A stretch of DNA of 40,264 bases from Flammeovirgaceae bacterium BBD 1991-12 (lineage in GTDB: Bacteria > Bacteroidota > Bacteroidia > Cytophagales > Cyclobacteriaceae): NCBI GenBank assembly GCA_001657315.1, contig LYSV01000149.1, positions 1-40,264 of the forward strand, in the 5' to 3' direction. A program made the translations under genes and the position numbers. Of the stretch, positions 25,862 through 39,459 are shown piece after piece (positions within the stretch are counted from its first letter, which is position 1; every line of letters starts with the position of its first letter). The notes beneath the pieces were generated by a model that was given only the letters and a program-made list of their open reading frames with translations, did no database searches and was not told where the DNA came from.

Positions 25862-27446
25862 AACAGCCATAGTATTTTATATCCTGCTTACCTTACTCGG
25901 TGGCTTTGCCTGTAATGATGACAATAGCTCAAAAACTGAACAGGATACCGTGGCTACTGATCCCCCTGGACTTTTGGAGATAACTGTAGATCCTGCCAGT
26001 ACATTCCAAACCATCCGCAATTTCGGCGCTTCCGATGCATGGTCCGTTCAGTTTGTGGGTAAAAACTGGCCGGAATCCAGCCGCAGGCAAATGGCCCGGT
26101 TGCTGTTCAGCACTGAAACCTACGAAAACGGAGACCCAAAAGGAATAGGGCTGACTGCCTGGAGGTTCAATATAGGCGGTGGTAGTGCCGGGCAGGGAAC
26201 TGCCAGCCAGATCGATGACGAGTGGCGCAGGGCTGAAAGCTTTATTGATGAAAACGAAACTTATGACTGGACAAAGCAGCAGGGGCAGCTTTGGTTTTTG
26301 CAGGAAGCAAAGGCGCTTGGAGTTCAGGATTTTATCGGATTTGTGAACAGCCCGCCGATCGTCTACACCAAAAACGGGAAGGCCTGGTCGGGGGATGGAC
26401 GGTCATCCAATCTGCCGCCGGAAAACTATGACAAGTATGCCGATTTTCTCAGCAATGTGGTGAAGGGAGTAGAAGAACAGACCGGGGTGACCTTCGACTA
26501 TATCAGCCCGTTCAACGAACCACAATGGGAGTGGAAATGCTGTGGACAGGAAGGTTCTCCATGGAATAATGATGAGCTGGCTGAAGCCGTCAGAGCCATT
26601 GACAAGGCATTCCAGGCGAACGGGATCACCTCCCGAATAGAGGTCACCGAAGCTGCACAGATCGATTTTCTGTACAGAAAAACCGGTCTTAATGGCAGAG
26701 ATGACCAGTTGGATGCGTTCTTCAACGAGTCTTCTGAAACGTATATCGGTGACTTAAGTACCGTGGCCCGGAAAATTGCAGCTCACAGCTATTTCACCAC
26801 ATGGCCAGTGGGGCAGCTGGTCACGCACAGGCAGGCGTTGAGCAACAAGCTGAAAAGCCATCCGTCCCTCGAGTACTGGATGAGCGAATACACGCTGCTG
26901 GAAAATAACGAGGAGGTGAAAGGCAGTGGCCGTAACCTCGGTATGGATCCGGCGCTGTTCATGGCCCGCGTCATTCATGCTGATCTCGTGTTTACCCCGG
27001 CGGTGGCATGGCACTGGTGGCTGGCTATCAGCCCCTATGACTATAAAGATGGTCTGGTCTATATCGATCATAACAAATTCAGTGGCAACATCTACGAATC
27101 CAAAATGCTTTGGGCACTGGGGCATTTTTCCAGGTTCGTCAGGCCCGGTATGACGCGTATAGCAGTGTCCCGGTCCGATAAGCTCACTGAGGCCAAAAGC
27201 ATTGATAACCTGCTGGTATCTGCCTATAAAAGTGATGACGAAATGGTGCTGGTGCTGGTCAACCAGCTCAACAGGGAAGAGGTCGTCAGGATTTCCGGCC
27301 TTTCCACGGATTTTAATGAGATGAAGGTCTACCAAACTACCGCGAAGGAAAGTGATAATTTGTCGTTTAAAGGTTCTGTGAAGACTGATGAGGTGATCAA
27401 AATGCCCAAAAGGTCTCTGGTGACCCTCGTTGCAAAAAGGCAATAG
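25839..27446 (+). CDS. GH30-family glycoside hydrolase, lipoprotein
   Basis: I choose ATG 25839 because it gives a clean lipoprotein signal (TLLGGFAC, Cys25); an upstream ATG at 25809 is inside the previous gene. The 535-residue protein is a clan GH-A barrel with the GH30 side beta-structure. It has WRFNIGGGSAGQG, FVNSPPIVYTKNG, the acid/base Glu in SPFNEPQWEWKC (E227), and the nucleophile in YWMSEYTLL (E350). The C-terminal beta-domain (from about 455) includes LLVSAYKSDDEMVLVLVNQ. The family acts on beta-glycans: 1,6-galactan, glucuronoxylan or 1,6-glucan by subfamily, and I cannot fix the subfamily by eye. Next to a beta-galactosidase and a second GH30, beta-galactan is the best guess. Confidence 0.82.
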   Translation: MKRMTTFRTAIVFYILLTLLGGFACNDDNSSKTEQDTVATDPPGLLEITVDPASTFQTIRNFGASDAWSVQFVGKNWPESSRRQMARLLFSTETYENGDPKGIGLTAWRFNIGGGSAGQGTASQIDDEWRRAESFIDENETYDWTKQQGQLWFLQEAKALGVQDFIGFVNSPPIVYTKNGKAWSGDGRSSNLPPENYDKYADFLSNVVKGVEEQTGVTFDYISPFNEPQWEWKCCGQEGSPWNNDELAEAVRAIDKAFQANGITSRIEVTEAAQIDFLYRKTGLNGRDDQLDAFFNESSETYIGDLSTVARKIAAHSYFTTWPVGQLVTHRQALSNKLKSHPSLEYWMSEYTLLENNEEVKGSGRNLGMDPALFMARVIHADLVFTPAVAWHWWLAISPYDYKDGLVYIDHNKFSGNIYESKMLWALGHFSRFVRPGMTRIAVSRSDKLTEAKSIDNLLVSAYKSDDEMVLVLVNQLNREEVVRISGLSTDFNEMKVYQTTAKESDNLSFKGSVKTDEVIKMPKRSLVTLVAKRQ

Positions 27447-27560
27447 TCTTCACCACACTTAATGCTTTGGACTTAACAACCTTGAACACCGTCACAAATA
27501 ATCGTTAACTTTAATTTGGTCCCCTTAATTACTGGATTTCTTTATCACCCATAACTACGA

Positions 27561-30500
27561 ATGAAAGGGTTTCTTCTATCTGTCTTTGCCGTACTTCTGT
27601 TGACCAGTGCAGGCTTCAGCCAGCAACAGTCTTTGTTTACGCAGTATAAGTTCAACCGGCTCACAGAAAACGAAGGACTGACCAATAACATTATTACGGA
27701 CATCATTCAGGACACACTGGGACATATCTGGGTAGGTACTGAAGACGGACTGTTCCGTTATATGGGCGGCAATTTCAAGAAATTCATGCGGGAAAGGGAC
27801 AACGGTTATACACTGCCCAATAATCACATCAACGGTCTGTATGTAGATCACCTGAATGACCTCTGGATCCTGACACAAACAGGAGTGGGTAAGTACAGTT
27901 ACCAGCAAGACGCAGTTGTTCCATACCATCCTGAAACGATCAATAAAAATGTTATTTCCATGGTTCGTGACGGCAATGTTTGTTACCTGGACAGGTACGG
28001 AGGAGGAGTATGGCGTGTGAGCAATGATTCTATCAATGCATTGCCCCTTTACGATCATGAAAGTAAGACAGATTATTCTCATTGGCCTGTGGTGAGAATG
28101 GACAAGGCTGGTGACATGCTTTGGATGGCATTCCTCGAACGGGGTATCCTTGGCATGGATCTGACCGACGGTACGTTTACCTATTTTTCATCTCATGAAA
28201 TATGTGGTAAGGATAAATTGCAGGTATTCGAAGTTTTTACAGATAGGCTGGACCGTGTTTGGCTGGGAACAGATTCCGGTCCCTTCTTTATTTCAGAGCA
28301 AGGTGAAGGTAAATATGGAGTGAACCGTATTTTACCAGACCACCTGCCTGCAGATGATTACCTGAGTGTAAGCCTGGATCTCAGCAACAACCTGTGGCTC
28401 GGGACCCGTCAGAACGGGTTATTTGCTTGACCTGTCCGCCAGGGATATGGAAGCCTCGCTGCAGCACTTTCTGCCTTCTATTGATGACAACAGCATCTCA
28501 CACAGAACCATTAGCAAGATATTTACAGACAGGGCGGGCCTCCTTTGGCTGGGCACGCATAACGGAGGGATCAACGTATTCGATCCGCGAGGTGTGAAGG
28601 TCCACACCGTTACCCACCTGCTGAACAGCGCGAATACCATCAGCTATCAGAATGTATGGGGGATCGCTGAGTCTGGGGAAGGTTTGATCTGGGTGGGCAC
28701 AGATGGCAAGGGCATCAACCTTTTCGACCCCAATACCGGTGAGGTGATCGACGATATGCTTCCCGAACTCCGCAACAAAGCCATTCTTTGTATTCTGGAA
28801 GATCGAAAGTCCCGGGTCTGGATAGGTACGTATGAGAACGGGGTCTATCTTTACAACAGAAACATGGGACTTGTACAGTCCTACCGTAAAGACGGCGCCA
28901 ATTCCGATTTAACCGTAAATGATATCCGGTGTTTTTATGAATCACCTTCCGGAACGGTATACGTCGGTACCAACCGGGGTGGACTTTACCGCTTTGAGGA
29001 AGGAACGGGGAGGATAACGCTCCTTCAACGTACCTATAATCATGACATCAGGGCCATTTCAAGCACCGCGGAAGATCAGCTATGGCTGGGTACCTACGAA
29101 GAGGGGCTGGTGAACTTTGACCTCACCCGTGACAGCCTGGTCTATTACAAATGGACAAACAACAATACATCTATCCGGGTCATTTTTGATATCCTTAAGG
29201 ATGATAGTATACTCTGGCTCGGTACAAGTCAGGATGGATTAAAAGCGTTCAATACCAAAACGCTGGAGTATGTTTCCACTCCGCTCATCGGATCGCTGCA
29301 GGGAAGTACGGTAAAAGGTGTATCCATTGATCATCACAATAATCTGTGGCTCACTACCAACAATGGCATAATTGCTGCCAATCTCCAAAGCGGAGGGACC
29401 AAGCGCTTTGATCACCGGAATGGTTTTCAAAAAGGTCAGTTCAATGATGGGTCCGTATTCTTCTCCGGCCACGGCTACATTGTGGCCGGCGGGATCTTCG
29501 GTATGAATGTGTTTTACCCAGGACAGCTATTGGAGAAAAAAGCTTTTCCGGATGTAGTTTTCAGTGAGTTGCGGATATTGAATAAAAAAATGACCCCGGT
29601 AAATTCCAGGGTATTCCCCGATGGAAAAAGCATTTTCCTCACTGAAGAGGTACAACTCAACTACGACGACAACTTCTTTTCAGTGGATTTCATGATCCCG
29701 GGCTTTTACAGTGAAAGACAGAATGACCTTGAGTACCGGCTGGAAGGATACGATGAGGGGTGGCAGTCCATTCGTGATTTTCATACGGCGGTGTATCGGA
29801 ATGTATCCCCTGGAAACTACCTGTTCCAGGTGAAGTATGTGGACAGTGAGACCGTTACCCGGCAATTAAGCATTACCGTCACGCCGCCCCTTTGGAGGAC
29901 CTGGCAGGCTTATTTGTTGTTTTTTGTCGTCATCCTGTTGATCGTATGGAGGCTGATCAGGTTCAACAACAGCAGGATCGTACTTCGTCAGAATTTGGCA
30001 TTTGAAAAACAATTACGGTTACAGGAGTCGAAGGATATGAAAGAGAAACTAAGGTTTTATACCAATTTCTCCCATGAACTCAAGACCCCACTGACCCTTA
30101 TCCAGGGCCCTGTTAATGACTTGATCAAAAAGACAAGCGATGAGGAGCATTTGCATTACCTGCGCCTGATCAAAAAGAATACCTCCGTTCTGCTCCGGTT
30201 CATCGGTAAGATCCTGGAGTTCCGTAAGATTGAAATGAACCGAACCTTACTGAACGTAGGCTATTATGACCTGAACGTACTGGCGCAGGAAGAAGCCGAA
30301 AGCTTTGCCTATCTGGCCAGGGAAAAGGAAATGAAATTTGGCTTTTACTCGGAGACCGACCTCTATGCCTGGGTGGACATTGAGAAGATACAGATCATAA
30401 TGAACAATCTACTGTCCAATGCCATCAAGTTCTCAGAAAAGGGACAGACCATAAAGTTTGGTGTGTTCCATGAGCAGGAAGACATCGTGATAGAGGTGAA

Positions 30501-31611
30501 GGACGAGGGGGTGGGAATACCTCAGAAAGAAATAAAAAAAATATTTACACCTTTTTACCAGGCTGAAAACTCGGCTGGTTCCGGAGGCACAGGCATAGGG
30601 CTGACACTGTGCAAGCGGTTTATAGAGCTTCATGGAGGGCGAATAATACTGAACAGCGAGGCTGGAAAGGGGACACAGTTTCTCGTTCATTTACCCCAGG
30701 GGAAACAGCACCTTGCCGATAAGGATTATATACGGTTTGTAAAAGTGAAGCAGGAAGAGATTGAGGAAGGCTTATCAACACATGCTGAAGATCATCCTGA
30801 GGTACAGCATGACATTTCAGATTCTGACAGGGTAATTCTGATTGTGGATGACAATGCCGATATTACCGCTTACATGCACACCCTCTTTTCTCCGGCTTTC
30901 AAGGTATTGCAGGCTGGAAACGGCAGAGAAGCCCTGGACCTTGCAATCAACAACATACCGGATGTGATCATTTCTGACTGGATGATGCCTGATATGGACG
31001 GGCTGGAATTTTGCAGGTCTGTGAAAAGTTTGACAGCAACCAGTCATATACCCGTGATCATGGTGACGGCAAGGAACTCCGATGAATCCCGGATGAAGGG
31101 ATATGAGTTTGGCGCCGACGATTACATAACCAAACCTTTCAACTCCGATCTGCTGCTCGTGAGGGTCAACAGTATTCTGGGTAACCGGAAGCTGATACAG
31201 CTTAGATATCAGGCTGGTGCAAGTCTGGAAAATGAGGACAACGCTCCATCCAAAGAAGTGAAATTTATTTTGAAGGTGGAAGCTGCTATTCTCCATCTGC
31301 TGGAAATCTCAGCATTCAGTGTACCTGACCTCTGCAGAGAGGTAGGCCTCAGCCAGACCTCTCTGTACCGGAAGATCAAGACCCTTACCGGTGATTCCAT
31401 CCAGATGTTTATCCGCAAGGTAAAGATCAAACGTGCCGCGGAACTTTTGGTAAGTGATGACCTTTCCGTTACCGAGGTAGCCTTCAGTCTCGATTTTTCA
31501 GATCTGAAGTATTTCCGCAAGTGCTTTAAGGAGCAGCTCGGTATGACACCCTCGGCTTACCGGAACACTCATGCCAGCACTGTGAGTGGTATCAGGATAC
31601 AGGAATTGTGA
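27561..31611 (+). pseudogene. Hybrid two-component system regulator (HTCS), interrupted by a one-base frameshift
   Basis: Two frames, 27561-28430 (signal peptide, first propeller repeats, ending NNLWLGTRQNGLFA) and 28423-31611 (from LDLSARDMEA), make one ~1350-residue HTCS of normal length. At the junction one extra base in GGGTTATTTGCTTGAC would read GLYLLDLS, so a single base is missing. The second part has reg-prop propeller repeats (DRAGLLWLGTHNGGINVFD onward), a Y_Y_Y domain (~412-485), a membrane helix (~497-513), HisKA with H551 (FSHELKTPLTL), HATPase (NNLLSNAIKFSEKG; DEGVGIP; GTGIGLTLC), a receiver with D852 (SDWMMPD) and KPF, and an AraC-type HTH (~960-1050). It would sense glycan fragments in the periplasm and switch on the locus. 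A TTG start for the second part is unlikely to give a functional sensor. Confidence 0.88.
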
Positions 31612-31624
31612 ACACCGGACCTGG

Positions 31625-31726
31625 TTGATGGTTGTTTGTTTTGTGTTTCTTGTTTCTTGTTTTCTTCAAACGGGAAACACCAAACATCGAACAAGAAACA
31701 CAAAACAGGAAACACCAAACCATCAA
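31625..31726. repeat. Long imperfect inverted repeat after the HTCS gene
   Basis: TTGATGGTT (31625-31633) and GTTTTGTGTTTCTTG (31638-31652) pair with CAAGAAACACAAAAC (31692-31706) and AACCATCAA (31718-31726). The whole block is built from the words GTTTC, CTTG and AAACAC on one arm and their complements on the other. It begins 13 bases after the HTCS stop and may end or stabilise that mRNA. The style resembles the phrase-built inverted repeat at 294-355. Confidence 0.7.
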
Positions 31727-31851
31727 TTATATCCTTTCCAGCTGTACCATTACATAATTCCATTCTAAAATGAAAGATCACACCCTCATGTAGGGCTGAT
31801 TACACCCCCCTGTATAACGGAGCGCCTGCCGACATTTGATCCGTCACATAA

Positions 31852-34986
<3,135 letters not shown>

Positions 34987-35027
34987 TCTCCTGTGATCAG
35001 GAAGGTAAAGAGAACGTAAATTCCCGT

Positions 35028-36188
35028 TTAACGTCGGGTCAGGGATTTGATAAAATCTACTTCAGCCGTATCATAGGGGGTGCCGTCGACTCTTAAAATA
35101 TCATGAAACCATACTTCCGGTTCGCGTTCAAAGGCCTTATCCCAGGATGACCACGGATAGATCGTGTTGGTCTTGCCCGCAACAAGCCCCCAATTCATCG
35201 CTCCGATCTTCTCTCTTTTTAGTATAGGTAGTACTCCGTAGAATGTGTTTTGATTCGATCTGGCCATATACTCGGTGCACATAATTGGGCGGCCATATAA
35301 TTTAAGCTGAGTTATTTTTCTCTCCACATCCTCAGCCTTGCTGTCATAGGTATGGAACGAAACAATATCTGAGTTTTCTATCATTACACGGTTCAGTTCG
35401 GAAAGCTTGTCCGGCGACCCCCACGTGTCTGTATTTCCTTCCCATATACCCATGGTGATGGGTTGGGAGGGATTGACTTCCCGGGCCCATTTGAAGCATT
35501 TTTTGACCAACAATAGCGAATACCTCAGCTTATCATCATGCGGTAGCTCAGTTTTATATTCCGATGTCGCCCCGTACGATCCACCATTGGAATTGCCAGG
35601 CTCATTGTAAATATCCCAAATGCTGACCCGGGGATCGTTTTTAAATCGTCGCATAACACTTTTTACGTAAGTTTCCAGTTTGACATGTTTTGTAGAGTCC
35701 TCCAGATAAAGACGACCAGGCGACTGAACCCAACCCGAGTTATGCCTGCCTGCCACGGGTTCTCTCTGGGGGCCTGACTGTGGCAAAGGGTCCCATACAT
35801 CATCAAAAAGGACCAGCATCGTCTTAATACCATGCTGATCTGCTATCGTCAGGAACTGATCTACTCTGTCCAGAAATGCCTCATTGTCCTGCTCCCATAC
35901 CAGGTTATGCAGGAATACCCGGTGCATATTCATACCCAGGTCCGCTGACCACCTGAGCTCCCTGTCTATCGTTACGGGATCGAAAGTTTCTGCCTGCCAC
36001 ATCTCCAGTGGGTTGATAGCGGTGTTTGGAACGAAATTCGTACCAACAAACCATGGCTGCTGATTGTACCATTCCCACGCTTTTTCTTCAGGCCATTTTT
36101 CGCCCGTCAGGGATTTCTGACAAGCTGTACTGAACAGGAAGCCAATACTAAGTACTATCAAGGCTGGATTACAGATTTTTTTCATCAT
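35028..36188 (-). CDS. GH5-like (clan GH-A) glycoside hydrolase, lipoprotein
   Basis: The 386-residue protein has a lipoprotein signal (lipobox FSTAC, Cys23) and a single TIM barrel. Key features are RWSADLGMNMHRVFLHNLVW (strand 2-3), WDIYNEPGNSNGG with acid/base E196, SFHTYDSKAEDV, and PIMCTEYMARS with nucleophile E306. The N-terminus (WVGTNFVPNTAINPLEMWQ-like, residues 44-65) has the WGTNF type of opening found in GH5-related enzymes acting on mannan, glucan or galactan. I cannot assign a subfamily. It is the only minus-strand gene of the second locus, divergent from GH30-ricin with 241 bases between the starts. The usual barrel length suggests it is complete. Confidence 0.78.
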   Translation of the reverse strand: MMKKICNPALIVLSIGFLFSTACQKSLTGEKWPEEKAWEWYNQQPWFVGTNFVPNTAINPLEMWQAETFDPVTIDRELRWSADLGMNMHRVFLHNLVWEQDNEAFLDRVDQFLTIADQHGIKTMLVLFDDVWDPLPQSGPQREPVAGRHNSGWVQSPGRLYLEDSTKHVKLETYVKSVMRRFKNDPRVSIWDIYNEPGNSNGGSYGATSEYKTELPHDDKLRYSLLLVKKCFKWAREVNPSQPITMGIWEGNTDTWGSPDKLSELNRVMIENSDIVSFHTYDSKAEDVERKITQLKLYGRPIMCTEYMARSNQNTFYGVLPILKREKIGAMNWGLVAGKTNTIYPWSSWDKAFEREPEVWFHDILRVDGTPYDTAEVDFIKSLTRR

Positions 36189-36429
36189 GTTATAGCATGT
36201 TTTGCATGTGAGACTTTATTTAACCGGTATTTGTCTCCAACATCCGGCTGCATCGTACCATGGGGTCAAAATAGTGAAGATTTTAGGGAACCCACACAGT
36301 CAAAAAATACCGGAAAGCAGAAATAAGGATGCTACCCCTTTTTTTGGAGCCTCAGCCCCCCGGGAGGCACGGTCTTGTTCTGTCTCTTTGTCAGGCAGAC
36401 CCTTTCCAAACACCTAAAACAAAAATCCT
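36189..36429. promoter_or_regulatory. Divergent promoter region between the GH5-like and GH30-ricin genes
   Basis: The 241-base region must hold both promoters, but no perfect TAnnTTTG element is visible on either strand, which would fit activation by the HTCS. A GC-rich stretch near 36340-36376 (GAGCCTCAGCCCCCCGGGAGGC) can fold into a small hairpin. A purine/CT bias runs through 36300-36420. Confidence 0.35.
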
Positions 36430-39084
36430 ATGCAACAACATTATACCTTATTTTATTCCTTTAAGACATTGGTTCCATCCTTGGTGGCAGTGATACTTGC
36501 ATGTATCTGTTCTCCAAATGCTTATGGTCAGACAGACGTGTACATTAGCCCTGATGAGATCATGGTCGATAACTTCGATGGCTGGGGCACCTCCCTGGCG
36601 TGGTGGGGCGAGGAGGCCGGGAAGGTACATAAAAATGATACGACAAAGCTGGATGACCTGGCCCATGCGTTGGTGAACGAGTTGAATTTTACGATCTTCC
36701 GGTACAATATTGGCGGAGCATGTGATCCCGACAAGGAGTTGAACTGCTCCACCATTAACCAGGGACTGGACTCCTACAAGGCCATTCCCAACATGAATGA
36801 AGCGGACCGGGGCTTAAATCAGAGAAGAATGCTGAAGGCCATTGCCAGGACCGGACAGCAGGGAGGGAAAGACCTGCTTTTGGAAACATTTTCAAACTCA
36901 CCGCCCTATTGGATGACCATTTCAGGCTCTACTACAGGGGGTGTAGGGGGCTCCAACAACCTTGACGCCACCAAATATGATGATTTCGCTGAATACCTGG
37001 TCAGAGCTACGGGATACATTGATGATGACCTCGCTCCCTATGGGTTCCAGGTGGATTATATAGAGCCGTTCAATGAACCGGAGGAAGGCTGGTGGCAATA
37101 TACCACCAGTGGCAGCGCTCAGGAAGGCTGTTCCTTTTCAAGAAGTAATCAGGTAAAAATGATCAACGCCTTACAAACCGAACTGGCCAACAAGGGATCT
37201 GCCATAAACATAGCGGCCAATGATAACTTCAGCATTAACCCTGATGTGATAAAACACTACAAATCAAATGATGTGTTCGGTAAGGTGGACAAGCTGAACT
37301 TTCATGACTACAGCGGGAACAATGCAGCCAGAAGTGCCGTATATGCTGAGTCCGTTTCAAAGGACATATGGATCTCCGAAGGTGGTCTGATCGGACTACC
37401 GGGATCGGGTTATACCCAGCAGATCAACTTTGCGGCAAGGATATGTGAAGACCTGAAATACATGCGCCTGAAAGCCTGGGTGGACTGGCAGGTCGTAGAC
37501 AAGGCTGACAGCTGGACAGCATTTGACTTCAACCAGTACATGAACAACGGGGTGGTCTCAAGAACCAAAGGGTTTTATTTGCTGGAACAATTCTCCGGTC
37601 ATATTCTCGAAGGTTATGATCTTATGTGGAGTACCATGACTGAAGGGAATCTGGTAGCCTTCAGGGGACCGGGTAAGCTTGTGATCGTGATGGTCAACAA
37701 TGGCTCTACTTCCAAAAGCTACAATGTAGACCTCGGTAATTTTTCAGTTACGGGTACAACGGCTACCCACTGGAGGACCAGCAATACCGAAGATCATGCG
37801 CTGCAAACCGCCGTTATGCTGTCTCCTTCCAATGTGTTGAGCATTACCCTTCCCTCACAATCCATTTCTACGTTTGAGGTCCCTGTTTCCGATCCTCAGG
37901 CCTCACAGGACAGTCCTGCTATTGCCGATGGGATCTACAGGATCATTAACAAAACGAGTTCCGGCCGGGTGGATGTAGATGGTGCTTCAGGAGCCGCCGG
38001 AGCGAATATAGAGATTAATCCGGATAATGGCAGCAGCAGTCAGCTTTGGGAATTCACCCATTTAGGCAACAGTGAATACCAGATCACGAATGTTAACAGT
38101 GGACTGTCACTCGACGTAGCCGGTGAATCCACTGCTTCCGGAGCCAATGTAATTCAATACACATGGAGTGGGAATATCAACCAGCTCTGGAAAGTAAAGC
38201 CACAGGCGGGGGGGTACTTCACTATCTCGCCAGTCCATGCGATCAGTAATTGTCTCCATACCAACGGTACATCCGGTGGCAGCAATGTGAATGTACAAAG
38301 TTGTATCAGCCCGGTTGCTGACAGTCAACTTTACCAACTGGAGCTGCATTCCTCCACGATCACCTCGGCTACTTATACACTGACGAACTTCAACAGCGGG
38401 AAGCTCATGGAAGTGCAGGGCAACAGCACAACCAATGGTGCCAATATACACCAGTGGCAGGACACAGGAGCAGATAATCAGCAATGGGAAGTGACAGCCC
38501 TTGGCAGCGGTGAATACAGGATCATCAATGTGAACAGTCAGCTTTCCCTTGATATCTCCGGTGTAAGTACGGCTGATGGTGCCAATGTAATACAATGGCA
38601 GGAAACAGGAGGAGACAATCAGAAATTCAGGTTTGTGGCTACGGGTGATGGCCACTATACCCTGCGTCCCGTACACAGTAATAAATGTCTGTCAGTCAAC
38701 GGAGGGGGGCTGGCCGATGGCACCAATATCATCCAGTGGTTGTGCAATGGGGCCAATGATCAAAAGTGGACCCTTACGGCTGTCTCTTCCGGTGCCGGGG
38801 CCAGACAGTCCACGCCCTCAGCACAAGAATGGACTACGTACGATACTGAAGGTCTGTCATTCTTCCCCAATCCCGTGAGTGAATACCTTACCCTTCGTTT
38901 GCCCTCGGAAATAAGGGCGATTACCGTTTACGATCAGCAGGGCCGGGTGATGCTGTCCGAAAATGACATTGGCAAAAAAGAGTTTATACTGGATGTACGT
39001 GAGCTCAGGGGTAATGCGTTTTACTTTATTCGACTAACGGATACACCAGGCGGCCAGACTCACCTGAGGTTTTTGAAAGAATGA
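36430..39084 (+). CDS. GH30-family endo-beta-galactanase-like enzyme with two ricin domains and T9SS sorting tag
   Basis: The 884-residue secreted protein has a signal peptide (about 1-34, ending NAYGQ). The GH30 catalytic part (40-490) has GWGTSLAWWGEEAG, FSNSPPYWMT, acid/base E216 (EPFNEPEEGWW) and nucleophile E317 (IWISEGGLIG). The GWGTSLxWW opening is typical of fungal and bacterial endo-beta-1,6-galactanases (GH30_5). Two ricin-type beta-trefoils follow (505-650 and 655-795), each with three QxW-like repeats (SSSQLWEF, NINQLWKV; ADNQQWEV, GDNQKFRF, ANDQKWTL). The last ~70 residues (LSFFPNPVSEYLTLRL...YFIRLTD) are a type A T9SS C-terminal domain, so the enzyme leaves the cell or is bound to its surface. 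Substrate inferred: beta-1,6-linked galactan. Confidence 0.87.
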   Translation: MQQHYTLFYSFKTLVPSLVAVILACICSPNAYGQTDVYISPDEIMVDNFDGWGTSLAWWGEEAGKVHKNDTTKLDDLAHALVNELNFTIFRYNIGGACDPDKELNCSTINQGLDSYKAIPNMNEADRGLNQRRMLKAIARTGQQGGKDLLLETFSNSPPYWMTISGSTTGGVGGSNNLDATKYDDFAEYLVRATGYIDDDLAPYGFQVDYIEPFNEPEEGWWQYTTSGSAQEGCSFSRSNQVKMINALQTELANKGSAINIAANDNFSINPDVIKHYKSNDVFGKVDKLNFHDYSGNNAARSAVYAESVSKDIWISEGGLIGLPGSGYTQQINFAARICEDLKYMRLKAWVDWQVVDKADSWTAFDFNQYMNNGVVSRTKGFYLLEQFSGHILEGYDLMWSTMTEGNLVAFRGPGKLVIVMVNNGSTSKSYNVDLGNFSVTGTTATHWRTSNTEDHALQTAVMLSPSNVLSITLPSQSISTFEVPVSDPQASQDSPAIADGIYRIINKTSSGRVDVDGASGAAGANIEINPDNGSSSQLWEFTHLGNSEYQITNVNSGLSLDVAGESTASGANVIQYTWSGNINQLWKVKPQAGGYFTISPVHAISNCLHTNGTSGGSNVNVQSCISPVADSQLYQLELHSSTITSATYTLTNFNSGKLMEVQGNSTTNGANIHQWQDTGADNQQWEVTALGSGEYRIINVNSQLSLDISGVSTADGANVIQWQETGGDNQKFRFVATGDGHYTLRPVHSNKCLSVNGGGLADGTNIIQWLCNGANDQKWTLTAVSSGAGARQSTPSAQEWTTYDTEGLSFFPNPVSEYLTLRLPSEIRAITVYDQQGRVMLSENDIGKKEFILDVRELRGNAFYFIRLTDTPGGQTHLRFLKE

Positions 39085-39439
39085 AGGCGGGGGGATACTT
39101 TATGTAGCCGTTGTATGAATTATAGCATATAAATTCAGCGTTTTTACGATCGAATTATGATGAAAAAGTTTTTGGTTTCATTCCTCACATTCACAGAATC
39201 CTGCGGATCCACGGGACCCCGTGGGGAGTCCGATGGGCAGCCGGTGGTTGTGAGGGCTCATGCAAGAGCCTTCTGCAGGAAATCTGCCAGGTCGTTGATC
39301 GTGAATGGTTCTCCTTGTGAGTGTACCAGGCTTTCGTTTCGCGGATTCACAGATTCCGGCTCCAACCATCCCACAGAATCGACGCACGGTGAATGGCGAT
39401 CTGAGAGAATATTACGTTTAGGAATAAAGCACAAGCAAT
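39085..39439. other. Unassigned segment between GH30-ricin and the transposase remnant
   Basis: Open frames cover parts of both strands but none resembles a known family; a minus-strand frame ends ...GEPFTINDLADFLQKALA (stop near 39258) and looks vaguely protein-like. The stretch 39200-39290 is GC-rich with hairpins (GGAC...GTCC at 39214-39231; GGCTC-ATGCAA-GAGCC at 39255-39270). The composition jumps to AT-rich IS DNA near 39420. It may be debris of an insertion or recombination. Confidence 0.35.
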
Positions 39440-39459
39440 AAAGTGTTTTAGCGGCTATT

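Noticed and set aside
36202-36417. 71-residue frame between the GH5-like and GH30 genes
   Set aside because: It occupies the divergent promoter region and has no recognisable features.
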